Origin: Guyparkeria hydrothermalis | Lineage (GTDB): Bacteria; Pseudomonadota; Gammaproteobacteria; Halothiobacillales; Halothiobacillaceae | Direction of reading: 5' to 3' | DNA length: 64,000 bases | NCBI RefSeq assembly: GCF_023555385.1 | Contig: NZ_JAJSED010000001.1 | Span: 1,771,501-1,835,500, forward strand | In this document: positions 17,286-26,667 of the stretch, in pieces | How the letters are laid out: each line of letters opens with the position of its first letter | How positions within the stretch are numbered: the first letter of the stretch is position 1 | Notes under the pieces: generated by a model | Databases searched by the model: none | Told to the model about the DNA's origin: nothing | What the model saw: the letters and a program-made list of their open reading frames with translations, nothing else | Translations under genes and position numbers: made by a program

Positions 17286-18623
17286 ATGACCAGCTGGATT
17301 CGCAAGGCCTCGAGCCTGGGCGTTGCCGCCTTTTTCGGTTTTGCCATTGCCATCGCCATCAATGCGGTGGCCGAACGGCCCGCCGACACCGGCGCTACCG
17401 ACATTCCGCTGGAAGAGCTTCGCACCTATTCCGACGTGCTCGATCGGGTCCGCTCGGATTACGTCGACGACATCAGTGAAAGCCAGCTGATCGAGAATTC
17501 CATTCGCGGCATGATCTCGGAGCTCGACCCGCACTCCGGCTACCTCGACGACGAGGAATTCAAGAGCCTGCGCGAATCCACCAGCGGCGAATTCGGCGGC
17601 CTGGGCATCCAGGTGGGGATGAAGGACGACGTGCTAACGGTGATCGCGCCGATCGACGACACCCCCGCCAAGCGGGCCGGCCTTGAAGCGGGCGACCGGA
17701 TCATCCGCATCAACGGCGAACTCACCGAGGACATGGACCTGGAGGAAGCCGTCAAGCTGATGCGCGGCAAGCCGGGCACCGACATCGACCTGACGATCGC
17801 CCGCGAAGGGGAGAAGAAGCCGCTGGAATTCACCATCACCCGCGCGGTGATCAAGACCGAGTCGGTCAAGCACGAGATGCTCGAACCGGGGCTGGGCTAC
17901 ATCCGCGTCTCCCAGTTCCAGTCGCGCACCGTCGAGCAGATGCACGAAGCCCTCGACGCACTGGCCAAGGCGAACGAGGACAAGCCGCTCAAGGGCCTGG
18001 TCCTCGACCTGCGCAACAACCCGGGCGGCGTGCTGGACGGCTCCGTGGAAATGGTCGATGCCTTCCTTGAGGCAGGCCAGATCGTCTACACCAAGGGCCG
18101 CGTGGCCGACGCCAAGATGAGTTTCGAGGCCAGCGCCGGTGACCGCCTCGACGGCGCGCCGATGGTGGTGCTGGTCAACGGCGGCTCGGCCTCGGCCTCG
18201 GAAATCGTCGCCGGCGCCCTGCAGGACAGCGGCCGGGCGCTGATCATCGGCGAGCGGACCTTCGGCAAGGGCTCGGTACAGTCGATCATGCCGCTGGCGA
18301 ACGGCGGCGCGCTGCGCCTGACCACCGCTCGCTACTACACCCCGAGCGGTCGGTCGATCCAGGCCGAGGGCATCAAGCCCGACGTGACGGTACACCAGCT
18401 CAAGGTGAGTGACATCGAGGAAGTATTCTCGATCTCCGAGGCGAGCCTCGCCGGCCACCTCACCAACGGTGAGTCGGAGGGCGACGACAAGTCGGACAGC
18501 AAGAAGGCCAAGTCGGACGAGGAAGAAGACAAGGAGCCGCTGGTAATCCGCGATTACCAGCTCTACGAGGCACTGAACATGCTCAAGGGCATGGTGATTG
18601 TCAGCAAGAACGGTCGTCCGTAA
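17286..18623 (+). CDS. ctpA: CtpA/Prc-type carboxyl-terminal processing protease (S41A)
   Basis: This periplasmic, membrane-tethered protease trims or degrades envelope proteins such as murein hydrolases. The 445-residue protein starts with an uncleaved-looking signal anchor (LGVAAFFGFAIAIAINAVA), then a helical N-domain, a PDZ domain (about 100-185, FGGLGIQVGMKDD) and the S41 catalytic core with Ser303 in NGGSASASE and Lys328 in RTFGKGSVQ, spaced 25 residues as in Prc. A charged tail rich in Asp, Glu and Lys precedes the last helix. ATG 17286 is preferred; an ATG six codons upstream is possible. Confidence 0.93.
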   Translation: MTSWIRKASSLGVAAFFGFAIAIAINAVAERPADTGATDIPLEELRTYSDVLDRVRSDYVDDISESQLIENSIRGMISELDPHSGYLDDEEFKSLRESTSGEFGGLGIQVGMKDDVLTVIAPIDDTPAKRAGLEAGDRIIRINGELTEDMDLEEAVKLMRGKPGTDIDLTIAREGEKKPLEFTITRAVIKTESVKHEMLEPGLGYIRVSQFQSRTVEQMHEALDALAKANEDKPLKGLVLDLRNNPGGVLDGSVEMVDAFLEAGQIVYTKGRVADAKMSFEASAGDRLDGAPMVVLVNGGSASASEIVAGALQDSGRALIIGERTFGKGSVQSIMPLANGGALRLTTARYYTPSGRSIQAEGIKPDVTVHQLKVSDIEEVFSISEASLAGHLTNGESEGDDKSDSKKAKSDEEEDKEPLVIRDYQLYEALNMLKGMVIVSKNGRP

Positions 18624-18654
18624 ACACAGCCCGCGACGAGGAGGAAACAAGGCA

Positions 18655-19209
18655 ATGGCAAGCAAGGTACTGATCCTGCTGGCTCCGGGGTTCGAAGACC
18701 TGGAGGCCATCACCACCATCGACATCCTGCGCCGGGGCGGCGTGCAGGTGCAGACCATCGCCCTGCACGAGCATGAGGTTTCCGGTTCGCGGGGTGTCAC
18801 GGTAGTCACGGACAGCAACCTGAGCCTGCTCGACGAGGACCGGGTCTTCGACGCCATCGTCTTGCCGGGTGGACAACCGGGCGCCAACAACCTGGCGGCC
18901 GACCCCCGGGTGATCAAGCGCCTGCAGGACCAGTCCGTCGCCGGTCGCTGGATCGGCGCGATCTGCGCCGCACCCAAGGTGCTCGCCGCTGCGGACCTCC
19001 TCAAGGGCCGCCGGATCACGCACTTCCCGGGCGCGCTCAGCGACGACGACAAGCACGGCGTGGAGATCAGCGACGAGGCTGTGGTCGTCGACGGCAACCT
19101 GGTGACCGGCCGCGGCCCCGGGGTGGCGATCGACTTCGCCCTCGCCCTGGTCGAACAGCTCGAAGGCCGCGAGACTCGCGACGCGGTCGAGGCCAAGCTC
19201 GCGCGCTGA
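18655..19209 (+). CDS. yajL: YajL-like DJ-1/PfpI superfamily protein
   Basis: The 184-residue protein has the DJ-1 fold with the conserved glutamate (Glu17 in APGFEDLEAIT) and the nucleophilic cysteine Cys104 in GAICAAPKVL. Bacterial YajL is linked to oxidative-stress protection; deglycase and chaperone activities are debated. A GAGGAGG ribosome site precedes ATG 18655. The gene follows ctpA by 31 bases and ends at a clear intrinsic terminator, so it probably closes the envC-ctpA transcription unit. Confidence 0.88.
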   Translation: MASKVLILLAPGFEDLEAITTIDILRRGGVQVQTIALHEHEVSGSRGVTVVTDSNLSLLDEDRVFDAIVLPGGQPGANNLAADPRVIKRLQDQSVAGRWIGAICAAPKVLAAADLLKGRRITHFPGALSDDDKHGVEISDEAVVVDGNLVTGRGPGVAIDFALALVEQLEGRETRDAVEAKLAR

Positions 19210-19235
19210 CGACCGCTCCCGTCGTCGTGCGTTTC

Positions 19236-19267
19236 ACGCCTGCCCCTTGTGGCAGGCGTTTTACTTT
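19236..19267 (+). terminator. Intrinsic terminator after yajL
   Basis: ACGCCTGCC (19236-19244) pairs with GGCAGGCGT (19251-19259) around a six-base loop, followed by TTTTACTTT. It ends just before the GTG of yigZ. Confidence 0.8.
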
Positions 19268-19288
19268 GTTGCCCGAGTAGCAGAGATC

Positions 19289-19915
19289 GTGTCTCAGGAA
19301 CCGACGAAATCGTTCTTCACGCCCGCCACCACTCTCGAGCGGGAAATCGAGGTGAAGAAAAGCCGCTTCATCGCCCGGACGGGCACCGTTCGCTCCCGCG
19401 AGGAGGCGCTCGCCTTCGTCGAGGCGGTTCGGGCCGACTACCCGGATGCACGCCACCACTGCTGGGCCTACCTGGTCGGAAACCCGGCCACGGCCGCCAG
19501 CGCGGCGATGAGCGACGACGGCGAGCCGGGCGGCACCGCCGGCAAGCCCATTCTCAACGTCATCCAGCACAAGGGCATCGGCGACGTGATCGTCGTGGTC
19601 ACGCGTTATTTCGGTGGCATCAAGCTGGGGGCCGGTGGGCTGGTGCGTGCCTACGCCGGCGCCACCCAGGAGGCGCTCGCCGCACTGCCGCTGACCGAAC
19701 ATCGTCCGCAGCGGACCTACCGACTGGCGTTGGATTTTTCGCAGGAACAGCCGTTACGGCACTGGACCGAGCAGCACCAGGGCGAGCTGCTGTCGATCGA
19801 CTACGGTCAGCCGATCCATGCACAGGTGGCCGTGCCCGAGGAGCAGGTCGAGGCGTTCGACGGTTTCCTGGGCGCGCAGGGCATCGAACGCCTTGATGCG
19901 CCAACCGGCCATTGA
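19289..19915 (+). CDS. yigZ: YigZ/IMPACT family protein
   Basis: The 208-residue protein matches the UPF0029 family: N-terminal IMPACT domain with EVKKSRFIA, DARHHCWAYLVG, SDDGEPGGTAGKPIL and VVTRYFGGIKLGAGGLVRAY, and a C-terminal DUF1949 ferredoxin-like domain. E. coli YigZ has 204 residues. Its biochemical role is not settled; the eukaryotic relative regulates GCN2. I take GTG 19289 as start because it gives the family's usual N-terminus; the ribosome site is weak. The gene is convergent with amt and separated from it by a terminator. Confidence 0.85.
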   Translation: MSQEPTKSFFTPATTLEREIEVKKSRFIARTGTVRSREEALAFVEAVRADYPDARHHCWAYLVGNPATAASAAMSDDGEPGGTAGKPILNVIQHKGIGDVIVVVTRYFGGIKLGAGGLVRAYAGATQEALAALPLTEHRPQRTYRLALDFSQEQPLRHWTEQHQGELLSIDYGQPIHAQVAVPEEQVEAFDGFLGAQGIERLDAPTGH

Positions 19916-19923
19916 GCGGCGCC

Positions 19924-19949
19924 AAAAAAAACCCGGGCTTTCGCCCGGG
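19924..19949 (-). terminator. Intrinsic terminator after amt
   Basis: CCCGGGC (19932-19938) pairs with GCCCGGG (19943-19949); on the minus strand the stem is followed by eight T residues. It closes the torF-like/glnK/amt unit. No T-run follows on the plus strand. Confidence 0.85.
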
Positions 19950-20002
19950 CCTTCGTCCCTTTCGGCACCTTCGCTGTGCCGCCACATCCTTTCAGTGCAT
20001 CC

Positions 20003-21247
<1,245 letters not shown>

Positions 21248-21262
21248 GGTGAAATCCTCCGC

Positions 21263-21610
<348 letters not shown>

Positions 21611-21664
21611 CTAGGTGACAGGCCGGCCAGCGGCCGGCCCGTGTACCAGTGACTGAGGGGATGC

Positions 21665-22381
21665 TTAGAAGCTCTTGGACCAGCCGACCCAGACCTGCAG
21701 GTCATCGTCAGTCGAGACATAGTTGGTGTCGTCCACGTCAGCCATCTCGAAGCTCATGGTGAACGAACCGAAATCGCCTGCGTCCTTGGCGACCGACGCG
21801 GTCCAGTGGCCGTAGTCCATGTCGCCGTAGCCAACATCACCGTCGTCGTCGAAGGTGTAGTAGCCGTAGTACAGGCTGCCGGTGTAACCGGACTCGCCGA
21901 ACGGCACGTCAACGCCGGCGTAGTAGTACAGGTCACCCTCGGTGAAAGGGCCGTCGTCTGCCTGGCCGTTCACGGTGTACGCCAGACCGGCAGTCAGGTA
22001 GCTGTAGGTCAGCGAGCCATAGATCTCACCGAAGTCGATGTCGCTCGGCGCGTCCGGGTAGGCGTAGTAGATGTAGCCAACGTCGTAGCCGAGGTCGCCG
22101 ATGCTGCCGCCATAGCCGGCGTAGAAGTCGATCTCGTAGCTGGTGTCGTCACCAAAGTCGACGGTCGACGCCCAGGTGCCGGCATAGAGACCGGACTCGT
22201 GGGCGTAGTCGAGACCGCCTTGGACGGCGGCGCTGTCGTCGGTCTGGGTGATGCCACGGAACAGGTAGTTGGATACCACGCCGATATTGGCGGACACCTC
22301 GGCGGCCGCCACGGATGGCAGGGTGAGGGCCGACAGGCTGACGGCCGAGGCAATGCTGGTGGCAATGAGGGTCTTTTTCAT
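21665..22381 (-). CDS. TorF-family (TIGR02001/Gcw_chp) putative outer-membrane porin
   Basis: The 238-residue protein has a signal peptide (MKKTLIATSIASAVSLSALT, cleavage near AAA-EV) and a run of amphipathic, tyrosine- and aspartate-rich strands ending in VGWSKSF, a beta-barrel C-terminus with terminal Phe. The start of the mature part, VSNYLFRGITQTDDS, is the family signature. Members are often found beside glnK-amt, and here it is the first gene of that operon, 64 bp before glnK. A role in ammonium or other nitrogen-source entry across the outer membrane is inferred. Very acidic composition. Confidence 0.82.
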   Translation of the reverse strand: MKKTLIATSIASAVSLSALTLPSVAAAEVSANIGVVSNYLFRGITQTDDSAAVQGGLDYAHESGLYAGTWASTVDFGDDTSYEIDFYAGYGGSIGDLGYDVGYIYYAYPDAPSDIDFGEIYGSLTYSYLTAGLAYTVNGQADDGPFTEGDLYYYAGVDVPFGESGYTGSLYYGYYTFDDDGDVGYGDMDYGHWTASVAKDAGDFGSFTMSFEMADVDDTNYVSTDDDLQVWVGWSKSF

Positions 22382-22427
22382 TTCTCTGTGCTCCATCAAG
22401 TGAACGTTCGGGTTCACCCCCTGACAA

Positions 22428-22443
22428 AGCAGCCGGCGTGCCA
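22428..22443 (-). promoter_or_regulatory. Sigma-54 promoter of the torF-like/glnK/amt operon
   Basis: Read on the minus strand, TGGCACGCCGGCTGCT matches TGGCAC-N5-TTGCA with GG and GC exactly at -24/-12 spacing and a single mismatch in the TTGC element. The predicted start leaves a leader of about 36 nt before the porin-like gene. This fits NtrC-dependent expression under nitrogen limitation. Confidence 0.75.
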
Positions 22444-22520
22444 ACTTGGTTTTTTCCTTTACCATCCGTCACTTAGGCCGGGATGGCCGCAGGTGACGCG
22501 AATCACGCGCCAACCGCCCT

Positions 22521-22533
22521 CCCCAAATTGGGG
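22521..22533. promoter_or_regulatory. 13-bp palindrome in the nitrogen-operon/ubiK divergent region
   Basis: CCCCAA-A-TTGGGG is a perfect dyad about 80 bp upstream of the sigma-54 promoter and 145 bp upstream of ubiK. It looks like an operator half-turn site, but no known regulator is assigned. Confidence 0.4.
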
Positions 22534-22563
22534 ATAGGATTTTCCCCCGCTGCTCCAGCATAG

Positions 22564-22580
22564 TGCACCGAAATGGGGCG
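22564..22580. promoter_or_regulatory. Possible NtrC enhancer-like site
   Basis: GCACC-GAAAT-GGGGC resembles the NtrC dyad GCACC-N5-GGTGC with one mismatch. It lies about 125 bp upstream of the sigma-54 promoter, a normal enhancer distance. Only one copy is clear. Confidence 0.35.
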
Positions 22581-22678
22581 CGCCGGCGGACACGCCGCGC
22601 GGCCCTGCATTTGCATCTGCCGAAGGCATACCCAACAATCGGGAGGCTGTCGTCGACGAACCACACCGAGGTAGCGAG

Positions 22679-22972
22679 ATGTCCATCAGTCACACGATCG
22701 AAGAGATCTCCCAGCGCATCGAGCAGGCAATGCCCGAGAGCCTGCGCGAAGGCAAGCAGGAGTTCGAGAAGGCGGTGCGCCAGGCCGTCAGCAACGGGTT
22801 TTCCCGGATGGATCTGGTCACGCGCGAGGAATTCGACGTCCAGACCCAGGTCCTCGCGCGTACGCGCGCCAAATTGGAGGCGCTCGAGCAACGCGTCAGC
22901 AACCTGGAAAAGCAGCTGGAGGGAAAACATAGCCCGCCGCCGGAACCGGAAGAAGGCGACATCGCCAGCTGA
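22679..22972 (+). CDS. ubiK: UbiK (YqiC/BMFP family), ubiquinone biosynthesis accessory factor
   Basis: UbiK is a small trimeric coiled-coil protein that binds UbiJ and assists aerobic ubiquinone synthesis. The 97-residue protein begins with an amphipathic region (IEEISQRIEQAMPESLREGK), has the conserved FSRMDLVTREEFDVQTQVL block and a C-terminal coiled coil (RTRAKLEALEQRVSNLEKQL), followed by a short acidic tail. Length matches E. coli (96). It is divergent from the nitrogen operon and precedes comM, separated by a strong hairpin. Confidence 0.9.
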   Translation: MSISHTIEEISQRIEQAMPESLREGKQEFEKAVRQAVSNGFSRMDLVTREEFDVQTQVLARTRAKLEALEQRVSNLEKQLEGKHSPPPEPEEGDIAS

Positions 22973-22976
22973 CCCC

Positions 22977-23006
22977 GGGTGCGCGGGCACGGACGCCCGC
23001 GCACCC
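22977..23006 (+). other. 12-bp perfect hairpin between ubiK and comM
   Basis: GGGTGCGCGGGC pairs perfectly with GCCCGCGCACCC around a six-base loop, starting five bases after the ubiK stop codon. There is no T-run, so it may stabilise the 3' end of ubiK mRNA or attenuate read-through rather than act as a classic terminator. Confidence 0.55.
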
Positions 23007-23031
23007 CGACACACCCTCCCCACCGAGGCAT

Positions 23032-24540
23032 ATGGACATGCCCATCGCCAAGATTCACAGCCGGGCACTGCTCGGCATCGACGCGCCTGCCGTCACGGTC
23101 GAGGCCCATGTCGCGCCGGGCTTGCCGGCCTTCACCCTGGTCGGCCTGCCGGAAACCGCCGTGCGTGAGTCGCGTGACCGGGTCCGCGCCGCGATTCTCT
23201 CGTCGGGCTTCGAATTCCCACCGCGGCGACTGACTGTCAATCTCGCGCCCGCCGACCTGCCCAAGGAAAGCGCCCGCTTCGATCTCGCCATCGCCCTGGC
23301 CATCCTCGCTGCCACCGGTCAGCTGCCGGCAACGGCCACTGACCGATTGGCCCAGGTCGAATGCCTCGGCGAGCTGTCGCTCGACGGCGGCATCCGCCCC
23401 ATCCGCGGCACACTCTCGGCGGCTCGCGCCGCACGTGATGCACGTCGGGAGCTGCTACTCCCCGCCGAGGGCCGGTCCGAAGCCGAGCTGATCCCGGATG
23501 TTGCCGGACGGGCGTTACACCACCTTGCCGAGGCCGTCGGCTATCTCGCCGGAGAGCGCGATCCCGAGCGCCTGCAGCATCGACCGACCAATCCGAGCGA
23601 TCCCGCCATCGATGGCGATCTGGCCGACGTGCGCGGTCAGCCACGCGCCAAGCGGGCGCTGGCGATTGCCGCTGCCGGCGGCCACAACCTGCTTCTCATT
23701 GGTCCGCCCGGCGCGGGCAAGAGCATGCTGGCCCAGCGACTCGCCGGCATCCTGCCGCCGCTGACCGAGAACGAGTCCCTCGCGGTTGCGGAGGTGGCCG
23801 CGGTGACACCCGGCGGCTTCGACCCGCAACGTTTCGGCCGACGACCATTTCGCGCGCCACATCATTCCGCCTCGGCGGTGGCGCTGATCGGCGGGGGCTC
23901 GCAACCCGGCCCCGGCGAGATTTCGCTCGCCCATCACGGCACGCTGTTTCTCGACGAGTTGCCGGAGTTCGACCGGCGCGTGCTCGAGGCCCTGCGTGAA
24001 CCAATGGAGGTCGGATCGGTGATGATCTCGCGGGCGGCCCGCCAGGCGACGTTTCCGGCCGACTTCCAACTGGTTGCGGCCATGAACCCGTCGCCGCAGG
24101 GCACCGAGATCCACTCGCGTGCCGCCCAACGTTACCGGGCCAAGGTCTCCGGTCCCTTGCTCGACCGGATCGACATCCATCTCGAGGTGCCGCGCGTGCC
24201 GGCGACTGATCTGGACCGCCCGTCGGAGCCGGGCGAGGACAGCGCCACCGTCCGCGAGCGGGTGATGCGAGCCCGACAACGCATGATCGAACGACAGGGG
24301 GTGGTGAACGCGAGGCTCGACGCCCGCGGGTTGGCCGAGCAGGTACCGCTGGAAACGACCGAGCGCGACATGCTCAACCGGGCGATCGAGAAACTGCAGC
24401 TGTCGGGACGGGCACGCGAGCGGATACTCAAGCTCGCGCGGAGCATCGCGGACTACGACGGACGAAACGGGATCGACGGCACGGTACTCGCCGAGGCGAT
24501 CGGCTACCGCAATCTCGACCGGCTGTTCGCCAGCGGCTAG
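23032..24540 (+). CDS. comM: ComM (YifB), AAA+ helicase related to magnesium chelatase
   Basis: ComM is a hexameric branch-migration helicase that helps integrate incoming DNA during natural transformation. The 502-residue protein has an N-terminal Lon-like ChlI domain (about 1-170), the Walker A motif GPPGAGKSM near residue 224, the RPFRAPHHSASAVALIGGG block, Walker B LFLDELPEF, and the arginine-finger region, and ends in the Mg_chelatase_C domain with the GYRNLDRL tail. Full length. It is widespread, so on its own it does not prove competence. Confidence 0.94.
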   Translation: MDMPIAKIHSRALLGIDAPAVTVEAHVAPGLPAFTLVGLPETAVRESRDRVRAAILSSGFEFPPRRLTVNLAPADLPKESARFDLAIALAILAATGQLPATATDRLAQVECLGELSLDGGIRPIRGTLSAARAARDARRELLLPAEGRSEAELIPDVAGRALHHLAEAVGYLAGERDPERLQHRPTNPSDPAIDGDLADVRGQPRAKRALAIAAAGGHNLLLIGPPGAGKSMLAQRLAGILPPLTENESLAVAEVAAVTPGGFDPQRFGRRPFRAPHHSASAVALIGGGSQPGPGEISLAHHGTLFLDELPEFDRRVLEALREPMEVGSVMISRAARQATFPADFQLVAAMNPSPQGTEIHSRAAQRYRAKVSGPLLDRIDIHLEVPRVPATDLDRPSEPGEDSATVRERVMRARQRMIERQGVVNARLDARGLAEQVPLETTERDMLNRAIEKLQLSGRARERILKLARSIADYDGRNGIDGTVLAEAIGYRNLDRLFASG

Positions 24541-24553
24541 CGCAGGCGCGGTT

Positions 24554-25552
24554 TCACCCCGGTCGCCGGGCGGTGATGATCGCCCGGCGGGGCGCGGGCA
24601 ATCCCTCGCGAGTGCGACTGAGATCCTCGGGATCGAGGAAGTCGGCCAGCGACTGGCGGTCACCGAACCAGTCGGTGCGATGCTGCTCCTCGGCGGTGGT
24701 CACGCTCACGTCGACCAGTTCGGGCGCGGTGAACCCCATGCGCCTGAGCCAGCCGATGACGGCGTCCGGACTGGGAAGGAACCAGACATTGCGCATGCCG
24801 GCATAACGGTCGGCCGGGGTGAGAATGGTAGTGGCATCGCCCTCGACCACCAGCGTCTCCAGCACCAGCTCGCCGCCAGGCCGCAGGCATGCCTTGAGCT
24901 CGCCGAGGTGCGTGAACGGGTCACGCCGATGGTAGAGCACCCCCATGGAGAAGACGGTGTCGAAGCGGGGGCGCTGCGGAAACTGCTCCAGGGTCGTCGG
25001 CACGATCCCGGCTCGCGTCTCGCCCAGCAGGTGCGCCACGGCGTGGAACTGGGCGACAAACACCCAGGTGGGGTCGACGCCCAGGGCGAAATCCGCGCCC
25101 GCGCCCAGCATGCGCCAGAGGTGGTAACCGTTGCCGCTGCCGATGTCGAGCACTCGGCGACCCTCCAGTGGCTGGATCTGGTCGACCAGCCGGTCCCATT
25201 TCAGGTCGGAACGCCACTCGGTATCAATATTGACCCCGAAGAGCTCGTAGGGGCCCTTGCGCCATGGGATCAGCTCCCGGAGCACGTCCTCCAAACCGGA
25301 CAGCTCGCCGTCAGCACAGGCGGTGATCGCGGCACGGTCGAGGTGATTGGTCGCATCGAGGGGGCGTTCGGGCAGGCGCCCGACGGCGGCCAGCCAGCGC
25401 GACCAGTCGCCGTGATTGACCGAACCCCAGTCGAAGGTGCGCCATCCCTCCATCGGCATCCGCCGGGGGAGATGACCAAGTGCAGTACGTGTCTGGCGGG
25501 CGATCCGCTCGATCCCGAGCGTGACCAGCCGTTCGGTCATGGCATCCGTCAT
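24554..25552 (-). CDS. cmoB: CmoB, tRNA U34 carboxymethyltransferase
   Basis: CmoB uses carboxy-S-adenosylmethionine, made by CmoA, to convert 5-hydroxyuridine-34 to 5-oxyacetyluridine. The 332-residue protein has an N-terminal helical domain with the PWRKGPYELFGVNIDTEWRS block, a class-I methyltransferase core with VLDIGSGNGYHLWRM and the GVLYHRRDPF motif. E. coli CmoB has 323 residues. Start ATG 25552 lies seven bases after the upstream stop; ATG 25540 is also possible. cmoA lies on the same strand but a porin-like gene intervenes. Confidence 0.93.
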   Translation of the reverse strand: MTDAMTERLVTLGIERIARQTRTALGHLPRRMPMEGWRTFDWGSVNHGDWSRWLAAVGRLPERPLDATNHLDRAAITACADGELSGLEDVLRELIPWRKGPYELFGVNIDTEWRSDLKWDRLVDQIQPLEGRRVLDIGSGNGYHLWRMLGAGADFALGVDPTWVFVAQFHAVAHLLGETRAGIVPTTLEQFPQRPRFDTVFSMGVLYHRRDPFTHLGELKACLRPGGELVLETLVVEGDATTILTPADRYAGMRNVWFLPSPDAVIGWLRRMGFTAPELVDVSVTTAEEQHRTDWFGDRQSLADFLDPEDLSRTREGLPAPRRAIITARRPG

Positions 25553-25559
25553 CAGCCGA

Positions 25560-26567
25560 TCAGAAGCGGTAACCGAGACCGACCGCGAACAGGCTGGAGT
25601 TCTCGTCGTAGAAGCGGATGTCGGAGTCGCGCTCTGACCACGCACCGTAGGCATTGACCGACCAGTTCGACCAGCCGAACGGTTCGGCGTAGCGCACACC
25701 GGCGACCACGCCCTTGCGGTCGCCGTCCTGGTACTGGTCATAGATCGGCTGACGGGCATCGTAACGATCGACCCCGTAATAGCCGGTCATGGAGAACTGC
25801 CAGCGCTGGACCTCGAGCTGGGCGGTGAGTTGCGGGCGCAACAGCCAGCCACGGTTCGCGGCACCATCGGCATCCAAACGACGGTACTGCACGCCCGGCG
25901 TCAGGCTGAAGTTGTCGGTGATGGCCACCCGGTAATTGACGTCGAAGCGGTGCTCCTCTCCGTCTCGCGCCAGCTGGCTACGCTCGGCGGCGGACAGACC
26001 CAGCGCGGTCCCCGAACGTTCCTGGTCCACGTCCTTGCGGTAAAGGCGATAGTCCACCGACAGGCCTGTACCCAGCACACCTGCCAGACCGAGACGCAGG
26101 CCGCGGCGATCCAGATCAGTGGCTTCCCGCGGTGAGCCGACGACGAACGGATCGGACCAGACCTCGCTGTCGGTCGCCGTCATGGGGATAACCGCGGCGG
26201 TCAGCAGGCCAAGGTTGTCGACGAGGTAGCGCGCCCCCAGTTCGACCTGGATCTCGCCGTCGGCGAGGGCCGAACGAGGGGTGCCGGCATACAGCGACAG
26301 CCGCTTGGGTACCAGGGTGTAGTCGACATGCCCGAGCACGCCGCCGACCACGCGGGTCTCGCGGGACGACAGGCTGTAGAGGGAATCAATGCGCTTCTGG
26401 TCGCTGGAGACCGCGAGGTTCGACCTGCTCGAAAGGACACCGCCCAGCGGCATGATCTCGCCAGACACGCCGGTTTCATCGGCGATCGGGGAGGCATTCG
26501 CGGTCTGAATCCCGGCAAGCCCCAGAGAGACAAGGGCCGCCGCAACGCATTTGTCGAGCAGTTTCAT
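25560..26567 (-). CDS. DUF2860-type outer-membrane protein
   Basis: The 335-residue protein has a signal peptide (MKLLDKCVAAALVSLGLAGI, cleavage near ANA-SP), then alternating amphipathic strands and a C-terminal GLGYRF with terminal phenylalanine, the outer-membrane beta-barrel signature. The start of the mature part, VSGEIMPLGGVLSSRSNLAV, resembles the DUF2860 family. No substrate can be assigned. It sits between cmoA and cmoB on the same strand, with 100 bp to cmoA and seven bases to cmoB, so transcription probably continues into cmoB. Confidence 0.72.
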   Translation of the reverse strand: MKLLDKCVAAALVSLGLAGIQTANASPIADETGVSGEIMPLGGVLSSRSNLAVSSDQKRIDSLYSLSSRETRVVGGVLGHVDYTLVPKRLSLYAGTPRSALADGEIQVELGARYLVDNLGLLTAAVIPMTATDSEVWSDPFVVGSPREATDLDRRGLRLGLAGVLGTGLSVDYRLYRKDVDQERSGTALGLSAAERSQLARDGEEHRFDVNYRVAITDNFSLTPGVQYRRLDADGAANRGWLLRPQLTAQLEVQRWQFSMTGYYGVDRYDARQPIYDQYQDGDRKGVVAGVRYAEPFGWSNWSVNAYGAWSERDSDIRFYDENSSLFAVGLGYRF

Positions 26568-26667
26568 CGGTTCCGTTCCTGTTGTTCGCTTGCCACGAGG
26601 GTCGCGACCGTCCGGCGCGGACGATCCAGCTTAGGTAATAAGTCAATTCCTGCCATGAGCGGTTCCC

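Noticed and set aside
17634-19196. 520-codon minus-strand frame across ctpA and yajL
   Set aside because: Both plus-strand genes have intact catalytic motifs; the antisense frame spans two of them and resembles nothing.
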